Source: Cloacimonetes bacterium UBA5210 (GTDB lineage Bacteria; Cloacimonadota; Cloacimonadia; Cloacimonadales; Cloacimonadaceae). Taken from it: a DNA stretch of 9,882 nt. Location of the stretch: assembly GCA_002412625.1 (NCBI GenBank), contig DHVK01000035.1:34747-44628 (forward strand), in the 5' to 3' direction. The first letter of the stretch is position 1, and each line of letters starts with the position of its first letter. Shown here one piece after another: positions 1-7,012 of this stretch. The translations under genes and the position numbers were made by a program. Below the pieces are notes generated by a model, which had not been told where the DNA came from, did not search any database, and worked only from the letters and a program-made list of their open reading frames with translations.

Positions 1-152
1 GGCCATTTTGCTCCCCACAGCACTTCTTTCCCCATGCAACAAACACCAAAGCTCAAGGTTTCCCCCCTTCATCAAGATCAGATAAAGCTGAGTTCAAGCT
101 GTTATTGTCCTGTATTCACAGCAGAATTTCGGCACAAAACCAAGCTAAAACC
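1..152 (+). repeat. Flanking noncoding repeat, left copy
   Basis: This stretch matches the reverse complement of 9703-9854. By hand alignment it has no gaps over 152 bases and 11 mismatches (about 93% identity). Mismatches cluster in the outer half; positions 81-152 differ only at 114. The outer end (GGCCATTTTGCTCC) faces away from dnaA in both copies. No frame is open in both copies and the differences do not favour third codon positions, so it is probably not coding. Similarity fades abruptly after 152, with at most a faint gapped resemblance to about 172. Because the window begins inside the match, the true outer boundary is unknown. I do not recognise the family. Confidence 0.9.
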
Positions 153-475
153 GAGGCAATAAATGCCGCATAGAGGCCGTGTGCGGATGATCCTCAGCCA
201 AAGCTCGGGATCAATCTTAACGAAATCTTTATATATCGATAATCCCTTATCATACTGTAATATACACTGCTACACATCACTTTTGGGAATCACAAAAGAA
301 AAGCATATCCTGCAATGCGCTATGAAATTAGCGAGATTTACCTCAATCCGGGCTCATATCCTTTTGTCTTTTCATGGCTTGACAAAAAAAGCCACCAGAG
401 ATTTTCTTCCTGCGGTGGCCTTGTGAGGCCTTCCAAAATCAGTCAAGCCTTTGCCAGATAATAAGAAAGACAAGA
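153..475. other. Noncoding region upstream of dnaA
   Basis: This 320-bp stretch lies between the left repeat copy and the first DnaA boxes. It has an AT-rich patch around 220-280 and a terminator-like hairpin facing left at 384-419, listed separately. A short open frame (163-426) crosses it but has no ribosome binding site, no recognisable motif, and runs through the hairpin, so I do not call it a gene. A GATAAT at 457-462 could be a -10 element for dnaA, but I see no convincing -35 partner. I found no tRNA or other RNA gene. Confidence 0.5.
384..419 (-). terminator. Intrinsic-terminator-like hairpin on the minus strand
   Basis: Read on the minus strand, GCCACC (419-414) pairs with GGTGGC (396-391) around a 17-base loop. 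An uninterrupted run of seven T follows directly (complement of the A run at 390-384). A small inner pairing, CAG with CTG, may extend the stem. The plus-strand side has no T run, so the shape fits termination of leftward transcription. No minus-strand gene is visible to its right, since dnaA runs the other way. It may end an antisense or small RNA from the dnaA promoter region, or be a relic. Confidence 0.5.
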
Positions 476-495
476 TGTGGATAAGTTGTGGATAA
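476..495 (-). promoter_or_regulatory. Tandem pair of perfect DnaA boxes upstream of dnaA
   Basis: TGTGGATAA occurs at 476-484 and again at 487-495. Both are exact reverse complements of the consensus box TTATCCACA. The two starts are 11 bp apart, close to one helical turn, so both sites face the same side of the DNA. Lying 140-160 bp before the dnaA start, they probably mediate autoregulation of dnaA or form the upstream half of a bipartite origin. Confidence 0.88.
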
Positions 496-599
496 CAACG
501 GTATGCAAGCAGTTAAGCACAGCTAAACACTATTGCTAAGATGCTGCTTTACATATATTTGGAAATATTCTTGGACTCAGCGGGTAGTCGGATGGCTGG

Positions 600-608
600 T
601 GTGGATAA
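600..608 (-). promoter_or_regulatory. Perfect DnaA box in the dnaA leader
   Basis: TGTGGATAA, an exact inverse DnaA box, sits 28 bp before the preferred dnaA start codon. Placed this close to translation and probably near or after the transcription start, bound DnaA could block its own promoter or elongation. Its presence also argues that 541-636 is regulatory leader and not the N-terminal coding part of dnaA. Confidence 0.78.
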
Positions 609-636
609 ATTTCGAATAGCAAAAGGATTAGGACAT

Positions 637-1977
637 ATGGATCAAGATATTTGGCAAAACGTATTAGACAAGTTGGAGCAAAACATCAACGAGCAGAGTT
701 TCAAAACTTGGTTCTATGAAACTAAATTGGTGGATATGAGTGATACTCAGCTCGTGATCCGGGTTCCCACCCAATTCAGTGCAAATTATCTGAATCAAAA
801 CTACAAAGAGGTACTTTCCGAGATCTCTTTCAGCTTATACGGGCGGCGCTACGACATCAATTTCATCACCCACGCCTACCGCGCCAACAGCGAAAAAACC
901 GGCATCTCGGACTACAGCGACAAAAAGGTGATCCTGAACGCCCGCTTGAATGACCGCTATAACTTCGAAGAATTCGTGGTTGGAAAAAACAACAATTTCG
1001 CCTATTCCGCCGCCAAAGCCGTGGCAGAATCCCCCGGCTTCACCTATAATCCGCTATTCATCTATGGTGAAAGCGGCATGGGCAAGACCCATCTGATGCA
1101 AGCCGTGGGCAATTTTGTGCTCCAGGAAGGACGCAACTGCAGCATCTATTACACCACCAGTGAAGCTTTTACAAACGAAATGATCGAGAGCATCCGCGCC
1201 AACAAGATGAGCGATTTTCGCGCCAAATTCCGCAAAGTGGACCTGCTCTTGGTGGATGATATTCACTTCCTCTCCCGCAAGGAAGGCACTCAGGAGGAAT
1301 TCTTTCACACTTTTAACGCGTTGTTTGACAACCGGAAGCAGATCGTTTTGACCTCAGACCGCCCGCCCAAAGCGATCCCGGATCTGGAAAACCGGCTGGT
1401 TACCAGATTTGAGAGCGGACTGCTGGCAGACCTCAAGAATCCGGATTTTGAAACCCGCGTGGCGATTCTGCGCAAGAAAGCAGAGCCCGAAAACATCGCT
1501 CTTCCGGACGATGTGATAAACTTCATCGCGGATAACATTACTTCCTCTGTACGCGCGCTTGAGGGCTCTCTGATCCGCATCCTGGCCTTTGCCTCATATA
1601 ACAAACTGAATCCGGAAGATATCGATGCCGAAATCGCTCAGACCATCCTGGCTGATATGATCAGTGAAGTAAGCCGCGAGATCACCCTGGACGCCATCAC
1701 CAATCAAGTCTGCCGCACCTATCAGCTCACTTCTGAACAACTGATGGATAAAAGCCGCAAGCCAAATGTGGCGTTTCCGCGACAAGTGGCTATGTATCTG
1801 GCAAACCTGCTGATTCCGGCACTTTCTCTGAAGGATATTGCCGAGTATTACAACCGCAAGGATCATACCACCGTTTTGCACGCTAAACGCATGATCGAGA
1901 ATCTCTTCCGCGAAGATGAGACCTTCCGCTCGCTGGTGGAATTGATGATCAAAAACTTGAGCAGTAAAGCAAAATGA
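637..1977 (+). CDS. dnaA: Chromosomal replication initiator protein DnaA
   Basis: DnaA is the AAA+ ATPase that binds DnaA boxes, melts oriC and loads the replicative helicase. The product from this start is 446 residues, normal for the family. Visible parts: N-terminal domain I with SFKTWF; Walker A GESGMGKT at 144-151; Walker B LLLVDD at 203-208; box VII LVTRF at 254-258 with the likely arginine finger R257; sensor 2 arginine in SSVRALEG near 306; and the C-terminal DNA-binding helices with the DHTTV signature at 409-413. The frame is open from an ATG at 541, but I choose 637. AAAGGA lies 9 bases before it, the protein then starts MDQDIW as domain I usually does, and the extra 32 residues look unlike DnaA and overlap a DnaA box. 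The gene is followed by a box-rich noncoding region and not by dnaN. Confidence 0.98.
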   Translation: MDQDIWQNVLDKLEQNINEQSFKTWFYETKLVDMSDTQLVIRVPTQFSANYLNQNYKEVLSEISFSLYGRRYDINFITHAYRANSEKTGISDYSDKKVILNARLNDRYNFEEFVVGKNNNFAYSAAKAVAESPGFTYNPLFIYGESGMGKTHLMQAVGNFVLQEGRNCSIYYTTSEAFTNEMIESIRANKMSDFRAKFRKVDLLLVDDIHFLSRKEGTQEEFFHTFNALFDNRKQIVLTSDRPPKAIPDLENRLVTRFESGLLADLKNPDFETRVAILRKKAEPENIALPDDVINFIADNITSSVRALEGSLIRILAFASYNKLNPEDIDAEIAQTILADMISEVSREITLDAITNQVCRTYQLTSEQLMDKSRKPNVAFPRQVAMYLANLLIPALSLKDIAEYYNRKDHTTVLHAKRMIENLFREDETFRSLVELMIKNLSSKAK

Positions 1978-2017
1978 CAGTGAAATACAAATTGTATCAA
2001 GCACCGGCAAAAAGCCT

Positions 2018-2026
2018 TGCTATAAT
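2018..2026 (+). promoter_or_regulatory. Candidate extended -10 promoter
   Basis: TGCTATAAT contains a perfect TATAAT at 2021-2026 preceded by the TGn extended -10 motif. I see no good -35 at 17 bases, which extended -10 promoters can do without. It faces the nine-gene operon. Its transcript would start near 2033 and cross all the downstream DnaA boxes before the first gene at 2303, which would couple transcription to origin activity. A TTGACC at 2226-2231 could be another -35, but no -10 is properly spaced from it. Confidence 0.45.
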
Positions 2027-2233
2027 GGGCTTAGGAGCCTTCCGTCGGGACTTATCCACAATTGTGTATGACTTCCTGTGGATAGCGGTGGAAAACTTGT
2101 CACTAAATGCTTTAGGCGCTTTTTTGGTGGATAACCGGTGTATAAAGAGCCCTACTTGTCCACAAGTTATCCACAGCCCCGCGCCGGGCCTAAGTAGCTG
2201 CAAACACCCGAACGGAAAAAAAAGCTTGACCAA

Positions 2234-2302
2234 TTATCTACATATCCACAGAGCCTACTATAACTACTAATTTACAAAATCTATCTTTTAGGATTAGAAT
2301 AT
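2234..2302 (+). other. Candidate basal unwinding element with DnaA-trio-like triplets
   Basis: Two plus-strand near-consensus boxes (2234-2242 TTATCTACA and 2242-2250 ATATCCACA) are followed by GAGC and then CTA CTA TAA CTA CTA at 2255-2269. On the opposite strand, read 3' to 5', this is GAT GAT ATT GAT GAT. The DnaA-trio element of Bacillus subtilis is a repeat of the 3'-GAT-5' type placed next to a DnaA box and a short GC-containing spacer, where DnaA filaments extend onto single strand. The following bases to 2302 are strongly AT-rich, as expected of the unwinding site. Confidence 0.65.
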
Positions 2303-3565
2303 ATGAAGAATGCAAGACACCTTTTAATAATGCTGGCAGTGCTGGTGGCAGTGTTTGGCTGCACAAAGAAGAATAATCTGACAGGCACCAATTGGAGTGA
2401 TCTGGAAGCTCAGATCATTCAGGATGAAAATGCATTGATCTCCGGATACAGCTTTCCTGCGGATTCGCTGGACAGCATCCTCACCAATCGCAAGGCATTG
2501 CTGGTGGGACGCTGGAATGGCTCGGAAGCTCGCAGCATCCTGCGCTTCACCAATCTTCCCGCGGATAGTACCATTCAGAACCTGCATGACCTCAGTAACC
2601 TGAACCTGGAGCTGGTGCTGCTGCGTAGTAGCGAGCATACCGCAAACCCGATCAGACTGCAGTTCTTCAAAGTGAACGCGGAGTATCAGGCAAATCCCTT
2701 TGATATTGCCGCAGAAGACCTGGCAGAGATCACTCAAGCTGCCGTTACTTTGGATCACACTGTTATTTCTTCAGACACCCTGCGGATCGCTCTGCCCTAT
2801 TCGCTATTGCAAAACTGGCAGGCAAACGCGGATAGCACGGGGCTGAACATCATGATCAAAGCTTCCGATGAAGCTGGCTTTGCCGATGGCTTTGCGGAAA
2901 TCCGCCTGAGCAGCGGTACCATTGGCAGCAAGATCAGCTACGACTTCAAAGAAAACTCTTCAGATGAGGCATTTTCGTCTTTTTCCCGCTATGCCGCCAA
3001 GAACGACTACTTTCTCACGCACCAGGACGCCCCGGTAGTTCCCGGAGAGTGGAAGATCAGCAATTATCAGCCTCAGCGCATATATGTGGACCTTCAGCCG
3101 GATATGACGGCGTATCGGGATAAAAACGGAAACCAGCTCAACCCCGCCGATCTCAAACGCGTGAGTATCAACAAAGCCGAACTGGTGTTGCATATCAAGA
3201 AGGATCAGCCCTCGCTGCGCAATGCGATCAGCTATGACTTCAGTCCTCTGTTGATCAAAGCGCGTCCCGAAAGCCCGCAGGTGATTCTTACCACGGATAT
3301 GTTCCGGCCGCAGTTCTTTATGACTTTGTTCAATATCACCAGTTTCACTGCCGATTCACTGGTCGTGGATATCACGCCCATTATTCAAGCTTATGTATCA
3401 GAAAAGACCTTTGCCGACGGCACTTTGATCACTCCGGAAGGCATCGTGCTGATGAGCAAGTTCGAGCGCAAGGACTTTGGTGAGATCGAGTTTTTCCATC
3501 CGCTCTCCGCCCCTGCAGACAAGAAACCGTTTATCCGGATCAAATACACCCCGCCTTTTCTATGA
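2303..3565 (+). CDS. Putative lipoprotein, unknown function (beta-rich)
   Basis: First gene of the operon, 420 residues. The N-terminus is a lipoprotein signal peptide: basic MKNARH, a hydrophobic stretch, and a lipobox ending FGC with the lipidated cysteine at 20, followed by TKKNN. The mature protein is therefore expected to be anchored in a membrane facing the periplasm. The rest appears to be alternating beta-strand-like segments. Phrases such as RSILRF near 80, INKAELVLHI near 290 and a closing FIRIKYTPP are reminiscent of DNRLRE- or DUF4270-type beta-sandwich lipoproteins, but I cannot confirm either. The start has AGGA about 9 bases upstream. Its stop overlaps the next start (ATGA), so it is probably co-translated with a foldase. 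A structural or assembly role in the outer membrane is possible; no catalytic motif is visible. Confidence 0.85.
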   Translation: MKNARHLLIMLAVLVAVFGCTKKNNLTGTNWSDLEAQIIQDENALISGYSFPADSLDSILTNRKALLVGRWNGSEARSILRFTNLPADSTIQNLHDLSNLNLELVLLRSSEHTANPIRLQFFKVNAEYQANPFDIAAEDLAEITQAAVTLDHTVISSDTLRIALPYSLLQNWQANADSTGLNIMIKASDEAGFADGFAEIRLSSGTIGSKISYDFKENSSDEAFSSFSRYAAKNDYFLTHQDAPVVPGEWKISNYQPQRIYVDLQPDMTAYRDKNGNQLNPADLKRVSINKAELVLHIKKDQPSLRNAISYDFSPLLIKARPESPQVILTTDMFRPQFFMTLFNITSFTADSLVVDITPIIQAYVSEKTFADGTLITPEGIVLMSKFERKDFGEIEFFHPLSAPADKKPFIRIKYTPPFL

Positions 3566-4362
3566 AGCAAATAGCCCTTGCCCTTGTCCTGATTCTGGTC
3601 CTTGCCGCAGGCTGTAAGAAAGAGCCGAAAGCGGCGATTCTGGCAGAAGTGAACGGCGAAGTCCTGGAGCTTGAAACCTTCAAAGCAAGCTTTGGCGAGG
3701 GGGAGTGGGACGCCATGGACGGCCCTTCCCGGCGGCGCTATGTGGAAGATTGGGTGAATCTCACGCTTTTGGCGCAGGCGGCAGAGAAAGCCGGGCTGGA
3801 CCGGGAACCGGTGATCAAAGAGCGCATCAGCTACGCCACCAAAAAGGTGAAGGCCAATGCCCTGATCGCCGAGCAGTTGGCTCAGATGCGCATCTCCGAA
3901 GATCAGCTGTTCAGCTATTTCCGGGTGCATCAGGCAGAATTCCGCAAACCGGCGGTGATGTACAATATTCAGCGCATCGCCTTGCCGGATAAGCTCACGG
4001 CAGAGAATGTCCTGCAGCAGATCATCCAGGGCATGGATTTCAATGTCGCGCTACGGCGTTACAGCACAGAGAACCTGCGAGAAAGCGGGGGTATGCTGGG
4101 CTTTGTGGAATCCACTTCGGCGGATTCCGTGTTCTGGCTGGCCGCGCGTGATCTGGAGCTGAATCGCCCCGGACTCTTAACAAAAGATGATTTGTGGTAC
4201 GTTTTTCGCTACACAGCTACCCAGGAGAGCGAGAAAGAAGCCAGCTTTGAAGAACACAGGGCCGAGATTCGCCGCAAGATCCTCTCTGAAAAACAAGAAG
4301 AAGTGTATCGCAACCTCCTGCGCGAGGTGAAAGCCCGAAGCAATGAAATATACTATTACTAA
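3562..4362 (+). CDS. Lipoprotein SurA/PrsA-like foldase with degenerate parvulin domain
   Basis: The 266-residue product has a signal peptide with lipobox LAAGC (cysteine 18), so it should be a membrane-anchored periplasmic protein. Residues about 25-125 are helical and resemble the SurA N-terminal chaperone region (AEVNGEVLELETF, then VNLTLLAQAAEKAG). Residues about 130-220 fit a parvulin peptidyl-prolyl isomerase fold, with GGMLGF at 176-181 matching the family's GGDLGYF. The conserved histidines of active parvulins are missing: the first strand reads MYNIQRI and the last VFRYT. I therefore infer a chaperone rather than an isomerase. It starts inside the previous stop codon (ATGA) with no clear ribosome binding site, which suggests translational coupling. 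A canonical two-parvulin SurA-like gene follows 12 bases later, so the two may act on the same clients, such as outer-membrane proteins. Confidence 0.85.
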   Translation: MKQIALALVLILVLAAGCKKEPKAAILAEVNGEVLELETFKASFGEGEWDAMDGPSRRRYVEDWVNLTLLAQAAEKAGLDREPVIKERISYATKKVKANALIAEQLAQMRISEDQLFSYFRVHQAEFRKPAVMYNIQRIALPDKLTAENVLQQIIQGMDFNVALRRYSTENLRESGGMLGFVESTSADSVFWLAARDLELNRPGLLTKDDLWYVFRYTATQESEKEASFEEHRAEIRRKILSEKQEEVYRNLLREVKARSNEIYYY

Positions 4363-4374
4363 CAAAGGAAAATG

Positions 4375-5631
4375 ATGAAAAGACTACTTTGGATCGTGCT
4401 GCTAATCAGCATCGCCCTGTCCGCCAATGCTGAATTGGTGGATAAAATCGTGGCCCGCGTGGGCAACGAGATCATCCTTCTCTCAGAACTCGAGCGCCAA
4501 ATTAACCAGATGCGTACTTCCGGCATCAACGAAGAAATGCTGGTTCCGGAGCAAATCCTGAACCACATGGTGGAACAAAAGCTGATGGTCCAGAAGGCCA
4601 AAGACATGAATATCAAGGTGGATGAAAGCGCTATCAATAAATATGCCGAGAACTATGTAAAACAAATCAAAAGCCAATATCCCAGTGAAGCGGCGTTTCA
4701 GGCGGATCTGCTCAAGATGCGCTTCACCCAGCGGGATCTGCAGGAGTTCTTTGCCTCTCAGATCACCGAGAACGCGCTTGCCGAACAGCTGATGGAGCAA
4801 CACATCTCCAAGCAGGTGATGGTCTCGGATGCCGAGATGATGCAGTATTACGAAGCCACCAAAGATACCATGGCGGTGAAGCCCGTGAGCTGGGATCTGC
4901 GCATGATTCTGCGCGAAGTTTCGGCCTCGGACGACACGGAAGCGCAAGCCCGGCAACAGATCCAGGATATATATACCCGGCTGCAGACCGGAGCTGACTT
5001 TGCGGAGCTGGCTTCTGCCCAGAGCGATTGCCCCAGCAAACAGCAAGGCGGAGACCTCGGTTACTTCAAGCGCGGCATGATGGTGAAGCCTTTTGAAGAC
5101 GCTGCCTTTGCCCTCAGCGTGGGCGAGATCAGCACGGTGGTGGAGACCCAGTTTGGCTACCACATCATCAAGCTCACCGATCGCCGGGGTGATGAAGTGC
5201 GCGCCAGCCACATCCTGAAGATCGTGGAAGCCGGTGAAAGCGATGCCGAGCGCGAAATGCAACTGATGCAGAGCATTCGCCAGCGCATCCTGGCCGGAGA
5301 GAGCTTTGAAGCGCTTGCCCGGGAATATTCCACCGATCCGATGTCTGCCAAAGACGGCGGTTTGATCGGCGATTTCAGCGCGGAAGAGTTTCCGGAGCTG
5401 TTTGCCGCCCCCATCATGAGCAGTCCCGTGGGCACCCCCACAGAAGTCCTGAAAAACGAAACCATGATCTACATCTTCATGAGGGATCAGGAACAGCCCA
5501 GCCGCGTCTTCACTTTCGAAGAAGTGAAAGACCAGCTGAAGGGCTATCTGACTCAGGTGAAGCAGATGGAAGCTTATGACGCCTGGATTGATAACGCCAG
5601 GAAGGACGCCTTCATAGAAATCAATCTATGA
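4375..5631 (+). CDS. surA: Periplasmic peptidyl-prolyl isomerase/chaperone, SurA family
   Basis: SurA escorts outer-membrane proteins through the periplasm. The product is 418 residues, close to the family's usual length. It has a cleavable signal peptide (MKRLLWIVLL, likely cut after SANA), an N-terminal helical chaperone domain (VDKIVARVGNEIILLSELE onward), and two parvulin domains at about 171-270 and 275-370. The first holds GGDLGYF and FGYHIIKL but has DLRMIL where an HIL motif is expected. The second has ASHIL and GGLIGDF but lacks the FGYH ending. Each domain therefore keeps only one of the two histidines. There are two adjacent ATGs (4372 and 4375); I prefer 4375 because AAAGGA then lies 5 bases upstream and not 2. 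It follows a related foldase gene and overlaps pgpA by ATGA. Confidence 0.92.
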   Translation: MKRLLWIVLLISIALSANAELVDKIVARVGNEIILLSELERQINQMRTSGINEEMLVPEQILNHMVEQKLMVQKAKDMNIKVDESAINKYAENYVKQIKSQYPSEAAFQADLLKMRFTQRDLQEFFASQITENALAEQLMEQHISKQVMVSDAEMMQYYEATKDTMAVKPVSWDLRMILREVSASDDTEAQARQQIQDIYTRLQTGADFAELASAQSDCPSKQQGGDLGYFKRGMMVKPFEDAAFALSVGEISTVVETQFGYHIIKLTDRRGDEVRASHILKIVEAGESDAEREMQLMQSIRQRILAGESFEALAREYSTDPMSAKDGGLIGDFSAEEFPELFAAPIMSSPVGTPTEVLKNETMIYIFMRDQEQPSRVFTFEEVKDQLKGYLTQVKQMEAYDAWIDNARKDAFIEINL

Positions 5632-6110
5632 GCAAAAAGCTAAGTTTCAGCACAGCGCTTGCCACCATGTTCGGAGTGGGCTTGATACCTTTTGCTCCGG
5701 GCACTTTCGGCTCTTTGGCGGCATTTGGATTATATATGATCCTGCCCGCCATGTACGCCGGGATCTGGGTGTGGCTCTTCCCCATTCTGATTGCGGGCTT
5801 GGCTCTGCTTTCGGTGAGGCTCTGTTACAAGGCAGAGCAGGTCTTGGGTGAAGACGCCGGCAGCATCGTGTTGGACGAGCTTTGGGGTTACTTTGTCGCG
5901 ACCCTGTTTTTGCCGCATAGTTGGTTAATCGGGCTTTACGCCTTTGTTTTGTTCAGAGCGTTCGACATCACCAAGCCCTTCCCGATCTACCGCAGCCAGC
6001 GCTTAACCAAGGGTTGGGGTGTGGTGATAGACGACATTTTGGCAGGTGTGTACGCAAACATCCTGCTGCAGATTTTAATCCGAATTTACCCCAATTTTTT
6101 CGCAATATAG
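5628..6110 (+). CDS. pgpA: Phosphatidylglycerophosphatase A
   Basis: PgpA removes the phosphate from phosphatidylglycerol phosphate to give phosphatidylglycerol, at the inner membrane. The 160-residue product is of family length and carries the expected motifs in order: IPFAPGTFGS at 20-29, DAGSIVLDE at 76-84 (acidic residues probably bind magnesium), FRAFDITKPFPI at 109-120 and KGWGVVIDDILAG at 128-140. Hydrophobic segments around 30-62 and 88-112 fit membrane helices. The start overlaps the surA stop by ATGA, with no good ribosome binding site of its own, so translation is likely coupled. The linkage to envelope chaperones and yajC suggests an envelope-biogenesis operon. Confidence 0.95.
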   Translation: MSKKLSFSTALATMFGVGLIPFAPGTFGSLAAFGLYMILPAMYAGIWVWLFPILIAGLALLSVRLCYKAEQVLGEDAGSIVLDELWGYFVATLFLPHSWLIGLYAFVLFRAFDITKPFPIYRSQRLTKGWGVVIDDILAGVYANILLQILIRIYPNFFAI

Positions 6111-6120
6111 GAGAAACAAT

Positions 6121-6459
6121 ATGGAACACATCATACTACAAGCTCAAGCATCAACCGGAGGCGGAATGGGCTCTTCCCTGATCTTTTTCGCCGCCCTCTT
6201 TGGAATCATGTATTTCCTGATGATCAGACCCCAACAAAAGCGCCAGAAAGAAACCCAGAAGATGCTGGAAAGCCTTCAGGTAAACGACAAAGTGCTCACT
6301 TCCAGCGGCATCTACGGCCGTGTGGTCAGCATCAAACCGGATAAGAACGTGGTCGTTGTGGAAATCGACGATACCAACAAGATCCGGGTGGAATTTCAGC
6401 GCGCCGCCATCGTGCAGATCCTGAACCTCAACCCCCCAGTGGAAACAAGCAGTAAATAA
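6121..6459 (+). CDS. yajC: Preprotein translocase accessory subunit YajC
   Basis: YajC is a small inner-membrane partner of SecDF in the Sec translocon. The product is 112 residues, with a short N-terminus, a glycine-rich lead (STGGGMG), one membrane helix at about 18-34 and the family's hallmark right after it, MIRPQQKRQK (34-43). A cytoplasmic beta-rich domain follows, with VNDKVLTSSGIYGRV at 54-68. The start has a strong ribosome binding site (AGGAG, 7 bases upstream), the only gap of any size (10 bases) in the second half of the operon. secD and secF, frequent neighbours of yajC, do not follow here; def does. Confidence 0.95.
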   Translation: MEHIILQAQASTGGGMGSSLIFFAALFGIMYFLMIRPQQKRQKETQKMLESLQVNDKVLTSSGIYGRVVSIKPDKNVVVVEIDDTNKIRVEFQRAAIVQILNLNPPVETSSK

Positions 6460-6460
6460 A

Positions 6461-7012
6461 ATGCCAAAGACACTACCCATCAGGATCCTGGGTGACGCCA
6501 TTCTGCGTAAAAAGCTGAATGAAGCAGACCACAATGATCCTTTTTTGAAGAGCTTTTTGCCGGATCTCATCCACACCATGTATGAACGCGATGGCGTAGG
6601 CCTGGCCGCCAATCAGGTGGGCGTGGATCTGCGCATCTTCGTGATCGACCCCTGGTGGAGCCGTGAAGGCGAAGAGCGCGAACCCCAGGTGATGATCAAC
6701 CCCAGCATCGACAAGCTGGAAGGCGAGCAGCTCGGTGAAGAAGGCTGCATCAGCCTGCCGGATCTGTTTGCCAATGTGCCCCGCGCCCTGAAGATCGATT
6801 ACAGCTACACAAGCCCGGACGGCACCAGAGTGCAGGCCAGCGCCGAAGGCTATGAAGCGGTGGTGATTCAGCACGAGTATGACCATCTGGATGGCGTGGT
6901 CTTCACAGATCGCATCTCCACTCTGGCAAAGCTGAAACTGAAGCGCCGGCTGAAGGAAATGGAAGCTGAAGCCAAAGATGGCGTGAACATCCGGGTTTAC
7001 GAGGACGAATGA
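6461..7012 (+). CDS. def: Peptide deformylase
   Basis: Def removes the formyl group from the N-terminal methionine of nascent proteins in the cytoplasm, using a bound metal (usually iron). The product is 183 residues. All three signature motifs are present: GVGLAANQ at 45-52, EEGCISLP with the metal-binding cysteine at 96, and QHEYDHLDG with metal ligands H138 and H142 and catalytic E139. Motif 2 has isoleucine in place of the common leucine (EGCIS for EGCLS), a conservative change. The start follows the yajC stop by one base and has no clear ribosome binding site, so re-initiation is likely. It overlaps fmt by ATGA; the pairing of def with fmt is widespread because the two enzymes act at opposite ends of the formylation cycle. 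Confidence 0.98.
   Translation: MPKTLPIRILGDAILRKKLNEADHNDPFLKSFLPDLIHTMYERDGVGLAANQVGVDLRIFVIDPWWSREGEEREPQVMINPSIDKLEGEQLGEEGCISLPDLFANVPRALKIDYSYTSPDGTRVQASAEGYEAVVIQHEYDHLDGVVFTDRISTLAKLKLKRRLKEMEAEAKDGVNIRVYEDE

Larger units (their letters stand above)
1978..2302. other. Probable chromosomal replication origin (oriC)
   Basis: This 325-bp noncoding region directly follows dnaA. It holds two perfect DnaA boxes (TTATCCACA at 2052-2060 and 2167-2175, plus strand). Seven more sites have one mismatch to TTATNCACA: minus strand 2063-2071, 2077-2085, 2126-2134 and 2137-2145; plus strand 2156-2164, 2234-2242 and 2242-2250. Three pairs (2052/2063, 2126/2137, 2156/2167) repeat the 11-bp spacing seen upstream of dnaA. 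The right end turns AT-rich (10 G or C in the 48 bases 2255-2302). Together with the upstream box pair this gives a bipartite layout with dnaA between the halves, as known in Bacillus and Helicobacter. Origin function is inferred. Confidence 0.88.

Noticed and set aside
163..426. 87-codon open frame on the plus strand upstream of dnaA
   Set aside because: No ribosome binding site, no family motif, unusual composition, and it runs through the terminator-like hairpin at 384-419.
2176..2190. GC-rich inverted repeat GCCC...GGGC as a dnaA terminator
   Set aside because: The stem is only 4 bp and no T run follows it on the plus strand.
2226..2264. Promoter with -35 TTGACC and -10 TATAAC
   Set aside because: The spacer is about 27 bases, too long for a normal sigma-70 promoter, and the bases fall in the unwinding element.
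4483..5262. Long minus-strand open frame antisense to surA
   Set aside because: It is the opposite strand of a clear surA coding region, with no motif or ribosome binding site of its own.
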